Source of the DNA: Liolophura sinensis
Taxonomy: Eukaryota; Mollusca; Polyplacophora; Chitonida; Chitonidae
Assembly (NCBI RefSeq): GCF_032854445.1
Contig: NC_088301.1
Location: forward strand, 2,418,001 to 2,482,000
Length of the DNA stretch: 64,000 bases
Direction: 5' to 3'
Under the pieces are notes generated by a model that saw only the letters and a list, made by a program, of their open reading frames with translations, made no database searches and was not told where the DNA came from. This document shows positions 12,801 to 22,293 of this stretch, one piece after another (within the stretch, counting starts at the first letter, position 1; the number at the start of each line of letters is the position of its first letter). The position numbers and the translations under genes were made by a program.

Positions 12801-15800
12801 GCAACACGATGCATTCATTGCAGACTGAACGACGCAAAAAATGTAACTTGTATTAAACTTCAACCTTTTATGTTTTCAGTAATGAGAAGTTGTATGTAGA
12901 TGTGTCGTGATTGCTTGAAAGCCTACTTTCTGTCTCGTTTAAAATTCGTACATGTTGATTTTAAAAAAGGAGGATGTTATGAAATGCTCCCACTTCATTT
13001 CAGAACGATTCCTCTTCAGCTCATTGATATGAAATCCTAGAGCTCCGTACCAAAAGTATGTTACTCTGTGTAATATAAAAAATTCCCTGATGAGAACACT
13101 GTAGGTCGAACTGCAGTGGGAATAGTTTAGAAATCTATAAACACTGTAGGTCGAACTGCAGTGGGAATCATTTAGAAAGCTATAAACACTGTAGGTCGAA
13201 CTGCAGTGGGAATCATGTAGAAAGCTATAAACACTGTAGGTCGAACTGCAATGGGAGTCATTTAGAAAGCTATAAACACTGTAGGTCGAACTGCAGTGGG
13301 AATCATGTAGAAAGCTATAAACACTGTAGGTCGAATTGCAATGGGAGTCATTTAGAAAGCTATAAACACTGTAGGTCGAACTGCAGTGGGAATCATGTAG
13401 AAAGCTGTAAATGAAACGTGAACATTTTGATACTCTTCAGGATGCGGTGTATGACTTCATGCTTCTCTCAAATGTGACAGTATTAGTTGAAACAGGAGAA
13501 ATCAGGAAACATGCAGAAATAACCTACATAGTCAATGATATAAGCTTTTAGGCAAAGTCTTTAGCAGTGTCACTCTTCTTTATAAAATTGTTATTTTGCA
13601 GGCATACGGTGGTAAGCGACTTGAATCCATAGGTGTAAATCTTCAAAAGAGTAAGTACAATTTAAAAAAATACGTGATGCTATTTTCAGATAAGTTTTAA
13701 TGATTTTCTGAGGTTTACTTCACCTTTATGCCTTTCCCAGTAAAGGGTTAATTTAACGCCATATTTACATACTCATTATGTAAATTATATACACAATAGG
13801 CACTTTTATGGGCGGAGAAAATTGCAATATTCTGAGTTAACCACTGATGTATGACAAGTAAATTGCAAACTCTCCCACGTATGACATACGTCATACCGAG
13901 GGAAGGCAAATCGGTCTCCGGCAGACTTCGTGCAAGACCACCCAAGAGAGGGCCGTCGATCGTATCTCGTCGACGAGACTCAGAAAAAAAAATCATACAG
14001 TTGTGTGTAATACAAACGTGATAAATTTTCCTGCATGACTTGTCGCTCAGCACTGAAAAGTGAATTGAACTGGTAGAAACCTAAGCATAGATACATACTG
14101 AACTGGTTGGCCCGGTTTCAGTATAATGTGGCTCGTTAGTATGAAATGCCTCGTGTCTTCGCATGATACTTCGTTATCGGCTGTACTTTAACAACATGGA
14201 CTCGCCCTTGCCACAGGAAGACACTGGAAATGGTAAAGTAGCATGTAAAATCCCAAGCATAGATAAATCAGAGTTTTGCTCTAAAGTTTGTTTGATGGAA
14301 ACCACACGTACACCTATGGCCTCTGTCGACCATTACAGTTCGATGCATGCACACATATGGCTTTCACGAAAAACTGCTAACAACTGTGAAGGTTTATGTT
14401 TATCAACTTTACCCGTCAAGCTGTAAGCTGTGGAATATTCCTAATTTGAAGCAACTGTATTGTATTAAATAGCGATTGGATGATTTTGTGAATGTTTTAT
14501 AGACTCTCTGTATGTCGTGATTAACTGTATAGGCATGTCAGTTACTCGTGAACAATCGACAAGCTACTATAAATGTCATATTCTTTGCTACAGGTGTGCT
14601 GATTGTCTCCCTTGCCTGCTTGCTTTGTTGGAGCCTTCATCTGAATACTGAGTCCTTATTGCTTTCACTGGGACAAGTTTCAGAAATTAGTAGGCACTGT
14701 ATCACTTTGTGGAACGTACAGACAGTCACAGGTTACTATACTCACACGAATGCGTAACTATGTCAGTGCTGTTCTCAACATCCACGCACATGTAGCTAAC
14801 TATATATCCCAGCGTACACACTGATAAGTACCTATCTCACCAATCCTCCACACATGTATATATTTAGCGTGCCTTGAGGCAGGGCGTGAACTAACACCAG
14901 ACAGCTTCTAGTACATTTGCCATTCACATGTACTTAAAATACTCAAACATGTATGTCTATAAGAATCTGAGCATTTACCTCGCAATTTCAGATTCATCTG
15001 CTATATAAATTGTACATTGTGGCATTCAGTCATAATGTTTCCATGGACCTGATGAAGCGCGATTTCCTCCTCACCAAACCTGTCAGCATGGTATCATCTT
15101 CAACAAAATATCACTCCCTGCAACGAACTAACCAAGAGTCAAACAAATGTTGTTCACCGTTACTGATTATTTATGCTTTGTTTCAGGCTAGCAGCGGATT
15201 ATATTTTCTACTTTATGCCTGGTTTAATAGTAAGTATTTTCGTCCTCTATTACTTATATACAGTGCTGACATTTTAATGAAACTTCAGTCCTATTTAAAA
15301 GTAAGCAGTTTTCTTTCGTGTATCATGCACCAATCTTAGGCGCTAAAACATCACGGTCATATTCCAACAGAGTGTGAAACTGACATACACAAAACATCAC
15401 GGTCATGTGAAACTGACATACACAAAACATCACCGTCATATTCCAACAGAGTGTGAAACTGACATACACAAAACATCACCGTCATATTCCAACACAGTGT
15501 GAAATTGACATACACAAAACATCACCGTCATATTCCAACACAGTGTGAAATTGACATACACAAAACATCACCGTCATATTCCAACACAGTGTGAAATTGA
15601 CATACACAAAACATCACCGTCATATTCCAACACAGTGTGAAACTGACATACACAAAACATGACGGTCATATTCCAACACAGTGTGAAATTGACATACACA
15701 AATCATCACCGTCATGTGAAACTGACATACACAAAACATCACCGTCATGTGAAACTGACATACACAAAACATGACGGTCATATTCCAACACAGTGTGAAA

Positions 15801-18800
15801 TTGACATACACAAAACATCACCGTCATGTAAAAACTGACATGTACAAAACATCACCGTCATATTCCAACAGAGTGTGAAATTGACATACACAAAACATCA
15901 CCGTCATGAAGAAAGTTTTCGGATTATGGATGATATGACAAACCTCACGTTCAGTTCATGGCAACTATTGAATTATGTGTATAGTCAAAAACCTTCGGAA
16001 ATGCCAAGGAGTTTTTACTATTAAATGCATTAATTGTGTGGATTTTTTTCTTTCAACTGCAGTTTAATTTCCTGTATCAAGTGGCTTTAAATTTTTTACA
16101 GAATCAAGTGAGTACAAACATGTTCATCATGGCTATCTCGATTATTCTGCATCTGATTATTAACTTAGTACACGTGTAAGTATACTAAACATTGTAAGCA
16201 CCGAGGGGACGATCCAGAAACCGACCATACGTTACTAGTATTTGTAATCACTTGGGCTACATTCACATATGTATGTACATTTATTGTAGCCTAAGTAATA
16301 ACACATAGCTTATGATATGATATTTGAAATTGGATGAAAAGCTCAGAACATTTCATTACATGTATAAATACTAACATAGTTTTTTATATTGATACATAGA
16401 TATACAGTTTTGTCTTCTCCAAAACTCTTACAGTGGTTACCACTGTAATGGAACATATTACAGTCTTGAACTTAAATTTCACGAGAATAAGGTTTAATCA
16501 TCATTTTAAACAGACCAGCCAAAGCGTTATAGTTTTTACGGTTGTGTGATAATAATGAGTCTTACATTAAAAACAGTATATACGGTAACCACAGGTAAGA
16601 GTAGAATTTGCATACCTGTGTATAAAATGTAGTTCGAATGTATATGTAAATGCAGACAGGTATAAAATTTGCTGCCACCTATGATTGTAAGAAAGAGTCT
16701 TTTCCCTCGCAGAATCTTGTGACCGTTACGGCAATATTGGGCTTAGGCGGGAATATCTTCAATGCTCTGGCTCAGTACGTCCTACTGTACGTCTGTAACC
16801 AAGGACTGAAGTGAGTGAACTTCCTCTTAATGGCTAAGTTACCCGAAACATGGGTCCAATACCATTTTCGGACACGGTATTTTCATGATTTTACAGATTA
16901 AATATTGTTGTCATGGGCCATTCTCGTGTGGTGATGCATGGAGTTCGCCAGAAACCTGTTGTCGTCCATCGGTATGACGTATGTCACACGTGACAGAATT
17001 TGTCATTTACTTACCAATGATGGGTGGTTTACTCTGGGCATTGCAATTTTTCATATTTATAAAATTGTTCAGCATGACACAAGGAAACAATTCGTGAATA
17101 TATATCATGTATTGTGTATATCAAATATTTATTTATTTATACCAAATATAATCATTTATGGGGAGCAAAGCATCAGAGTAAAGTAAGCATCGGAGGACCG
17201 TTAAAGGTTATCTTACTGTGATATCATCATATGGTTTTGTCCACTGAAAGAAATGCAGTCAAATGTTTTGATTGTAACGTTGACTGTATAGACCACATTG
17301 TTGCCTATGGGGCGATATATTTTGGAAAAAGATCAGTACTTTTAATAATAATATTATCTAATTTCTCTTTCTTTAAGACATTTACATAATGTTAGATTCG
17401 CTTTTTCATGCATAGGCACACATTATCCGAGACGATGGTGTTCCCACGAACTTTTTTCAGTCCTCAGCATAAAAGTATATTGTCGTATGACATGGTTTGC
17501 AACAGTTTTATATAAGAGTAGTTCCGCGTAGGTAGATCGCTCGTGTGTAATTAAATGTTTACAGACGTCATCATAAGAGGAAATGTGATTGAATGTTAAA
17601 TGTGGTAACAATACTGCATTTTGAGCAATTATAAACCAATGATGTCTCATAAATTGCAGTTAATATCACTGCATTTTTTTACCGAATTCTGTTGAAGCCG
17701 TGGCGCTAGGGGCGTGTAAATTGCTACTATTCATGAATTTGCACAAACAGTTAGAATAAACCCTGACTAAGGTAAACTGACAAAAGGTTGTATTTCGCCG
17801 GTTAGCTAGCACAATGTCGTCGGGTCAATGTTTTACTTTCTACACTGCAAGTCTTTAATTATATTCAGTCAATAGCATTTACATCACGATGAAAATGAAG
17901 CTTAATCTGGGTTTTATCTTTATCAACAGAGGCTCCGCCTTGGGACAAGCTCTAACCTGGTTCCTTATGTGCCTAGCGGCGTGGTGGTATGCCATGTTTA
18001 GTGTCAGACTCGACTCATCACGTATAGGTTAGTACAGTACCACAAGGCCGTGTTGTCAATAAAGAGCGAATCGCTACGACACACGAGGTGTTAGTTCAGT
18101 CCAAACGTCGAACGGTCCATTCCCAATATTTCAATGCACAGATAAATCGTTTATATCCTTGATTCACTTTTGCTCCATCACACGCATGTATTACCATCAT
18201 TGTTATGATTGATAATTGGTATTATTAAGCATTCTAAATACCGGTACTTCGTCGCATTGTTTTATATATGAGATACGAAGTTTCCAGCGTTGAATATTAT
18301 TCACTGCGCTAAGGTACATGTAAATCAAACATATTTCAAATTGCAATAAATAATGTGTATATTTTTCAGAGTAACACACAAATGGTGTATTGTGACAAGA
18401 AAAACCATCGCTCCATGTCAGGGAATATAAAAGTTTTCCCGATAAATGGCAGATCTTTCTCTTGTTTTCCAAAATTCCCAGTATGGCATATTGTAAAGAA
18501 AGAGGGATAACAGATGACGTATTCCATCTCATATCTTCGGTCGAGATGGATTTAACTGTGTACATAGTATATGTAATTATTCGGTTGTTTATTGGTGCCT
18601 GTTCAGGCTGGTCGTGGTCAGCGCTGGACGACTGGGGCCACTTCTTGAAGCTCGGGATGGAGGGTTACGCTGTGTTACTGACGGACTGGTGCGCGTTTGA
18701 CATGGCTATACTTATTGCAGGTAAGCCATGTCATGTGTTATGGGTTTTGTAGTCTTTATTACTGATTGTTGTTAAAAGTTGTTAATTTCCTCATTATTTT

Positions 18801-21800
18801 GGCAAGGGGAACGGCTAATAGTTAACACACAAGTCACACACTTGATAAGGGTACTAAGTAAGCCAAACAAAACAACAAAAACAGAACAGAACAACATAAA
18901 CACACGCTAACTGTAACTAAGGATATATTTTCTGACGTGTTGGTAGGATACCTGGGCGTTGTGGAACAGGGGGCGGTTTCCGCAGCTCTACACTTAGAGA
19001 TGATTGGCTACATGGTAAGCTTTGCACATGAATGTGCGTGTGTTTTTTCTTGAATTAAAAATAACAAAATTTATTTATATTTTGCAAATATTTCTCAAAA
19101 TTAAAAATTACAAAATCTTTTTACATTTTGCAGAAAAATTATAAAAAAATATGTTCCTGAGTAATGCTCGAGTAAACATATAAAACAATTCAAGTGTTTA
19201 TCGGTGGTAAATTGTGCTACTAGGCACACCCGTCTAGTCGATGCCTTCGTTAGTCTTCATATGATATTTCTTCTTAAATCTGTTCTTTTTGAGGCTTGAT
19301 TCGAAGTAAAGTTTTTTTTTACCACGCTTTCAGCACATTTGTTGAGAACGCTTTGTAAGAGTAATACGCTGACTGAAAACTAAATGATTTCTGTATGTAC
19401 GTATGTATGTATGTATGTATATATGCTTGGGGTTTAACGTTGTACTTAGCAAATATTCAGCCATATGACGACGAGGAGTCATTAGGGGTGTGCACATATA
19501 CTGTGTCTTCTTGTGGCAGGGCGAGTCCATTCTGCCAAAGTGCTGCCGTCACTGAAGGCACCGGACATGGCACCACACGCAGTCACATTGCACAGACACC
19601 AGTCCTGTTTCTTTGCTCTAACCTCTCAGTGCTGAGCGTCAAGCGAGGCAACAACAAGTACCAAGTCTTTAGTATTACTCTTTTGATTTGATCCCGGGTC
19701 TTCCGACGTTGAAGCGGACTTTTCGTATGTAAGATAGCCGATTTAAATACAGCATTTTGAACGTTTGGATATGTATGATGTGGTTTCTTTTCCCCAGATC
19801 TTCCGAGGCCTCGGAACCGCCTGTTGTATTAGAGTCGGTCAGAACCTCGGGGCCGGAGACAGTGAAGGTGCAAAAACTTCCTACCGGGTGTCAGCCATGT
19901 TGACGGGTATGCTCAAACCTGATGCCCAAAAAAATGTTAACTAACCCTAGTCACTACTTTTTATGTTTAAAACTATTCCACCTGCTTTCTTGGAACCAAG
20001 TTTTTAAGGTGATGAGTTTCCAGTCCATCGTTCAGTAGGGCTTGTAATCCAACAGATTAAATCAAAAGTGAATCCTGGCAACATGGTTGGGTTGATGGAT
20101 CATGCAGAGTATATAATGAAAGATATAATAAAGTCCTGTATGGTGCAGAAAGCAGAATAAAATATACTTTCAATTAATTGACTGATTCATTTATTTGATT
20201 TGTGTTTTACGCCTTACTCAAGAATATTTCACTTATACGACGGCGGCTAACATTATGGTGGGGGGAAACCGGGCAGAGTCCGAGGGAAACCCATGATCAT
20301 CCGCATGTTGCGACAGACCTTCTCTCGTACGGCCGGGTTGGAAACCAGCCAACTGGACTTGAACTTACAACGACCGCATTGGTGAGAGATTCGTGGACCA
20401 TTGTGTCCGCGCAGGCACGCTAACCACCTCGGCCACGGGGGCCCACTCTTTCAATGAATTTACACAATGTAAGTGGAGTGAGCTTGATTTTTCAGGAAGT
20501 GTGATGGTAGTAACTGGCTTGACAATTTTATTTCTCAAGGACGTCCTACCATGGTTATTTACAACAGATCCGTAAGTAATATGTTACGAAATAGTCAAAT
20601 ATAGTTTATATCATGTAGCTTGCACAACTGTTTTTCAGATACTAAGATGTCAAAGTATCTTTTTGAAATAGAAATATACGTGAAAAGATTTTTCTCACTA
20701 AATGCGCGGGACTTGCCGTAAACACTAAGGTAAAAGGTAATTGCACTTACCAAAACGGTTCCAACATCAAAAACTCATTGCATCGGCTGACGTCATATGT
20801 ACTAAAAAAAGTTGGCATCCTGCAAAATGGATGTGGTAGTGATTTGTTTTACAATAGCTGCACCGATATGCAGTTAGAATAACTCCACTTAGTAACACGG
20901 CCCGCAATACTGTCTCAAAAAATAGAATGTATATTGTTTTTATAGCAGATTTTCCTTTAAACCATACTGCCGTGAGATCATATTTAGCAATGGATGAAAT
21001 AAAATTGATTCATGAAGGTTATTTCATGCTAAAATATACGAACAATTTCAAATATTGCAATTTTCAAAAACAGTGTCTAGATTCACTTCACAACACATCA
21101 TAGTCCACATCACTTTAGGTAACTTGTGTCTTCCGTCGTCAAAACATATTGAACTCCACCCAGTACCCAACAGGCTGCTGTTTTTTTTTAAAATAATTAT
21201 AACGTGACATAAAGGAATGAGTTCTAGTCGCCAAAACCGAGCTTATGTGGTATAAAAATATATTAATTAGAAAAAATGTTAATTTCTGCACAGTTATATG
21301 GACTTCCAACATATCCATGTGTAGAGCTTGTCTTGTTGCATGTCACTGACTAATGGCAATTTTGGTATAGCGAGTATGACTGATTTTATACATTGCTGGT
21401 TAAAGAAACAGACCATATCTAATGGAAACGGTATTTAAAAAACATGTGACCTCACTGGTCAAGAGCCAGTCGTCTTCCACTCCGTGACAAGATTTGCCTA
21501 GAGTGTGTCCTGTTTCAGCAGGCTTGTCAGTGTCTGTGGCAGATCCTTCAGGTAAACAAGTATGTCGTGTTTTCTCTGTTACAGGACCACTGCTGATTTG
21601 GTGTCCCGCAGTATACCACTCCTGGTGGCCGTAATGCTGGTTGATGCTGTATTGGTAAGCTCCATGCATTTTACACCTCACCACCCCTCCCACGCAAGCT
21701 TCTATAAGCGATAAACTTCACATTGTGAAAGCAATGCAATTCGCCGTCTTTATCCTGGTCAGTCCAACTTTGCTGCATGTATGCAGTGACCCGTCTTTGT

Positions 21801-22201
21801 AGCGAAACGTCGATATTGAGGAAAAACTGACAAGGCATACCTGTGAAGTTGGAAATAAACTAACGTACATGTATATATTGTTATCAAGCATATCCAAAAA
21901 TATGATGCTGGTTATTACTTCTTTTATATCATTTCAATGTTATAAAGTGCAAAAGTACATATTCAAACCCGCGCAGTTTATTGCAAATTTTCGAACTGTC
22001 CAGAACGCATGAAGAGTGAGAATGAAAATTGAAGTTAGGTATGTTTTGAATAGTTATTGACATTATACTGGTAACGTGGCTTTATATTCAACTTATTACA
22101 CTGGTAACGTGGCTTGCGACCTTTCCAGTATTTAATCCGAAGACGAAATATGCTTTTTCCAAATTTGGTATTTTCAAATTGCACCGAAGAATACAGCATG
22201 A

Positions 22202-22293
<92 letters not shown>

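Noticed and set aside
13096..13410. CRISPR array
   Set aside because: Units are contiguous with no unique spacers, within an animal intron.
19395..19691. 98-codon plus-strand frame
   Set aside because: Consists of a dispersed repeat (also at 41.8 kb) and a (GTAT)n run.
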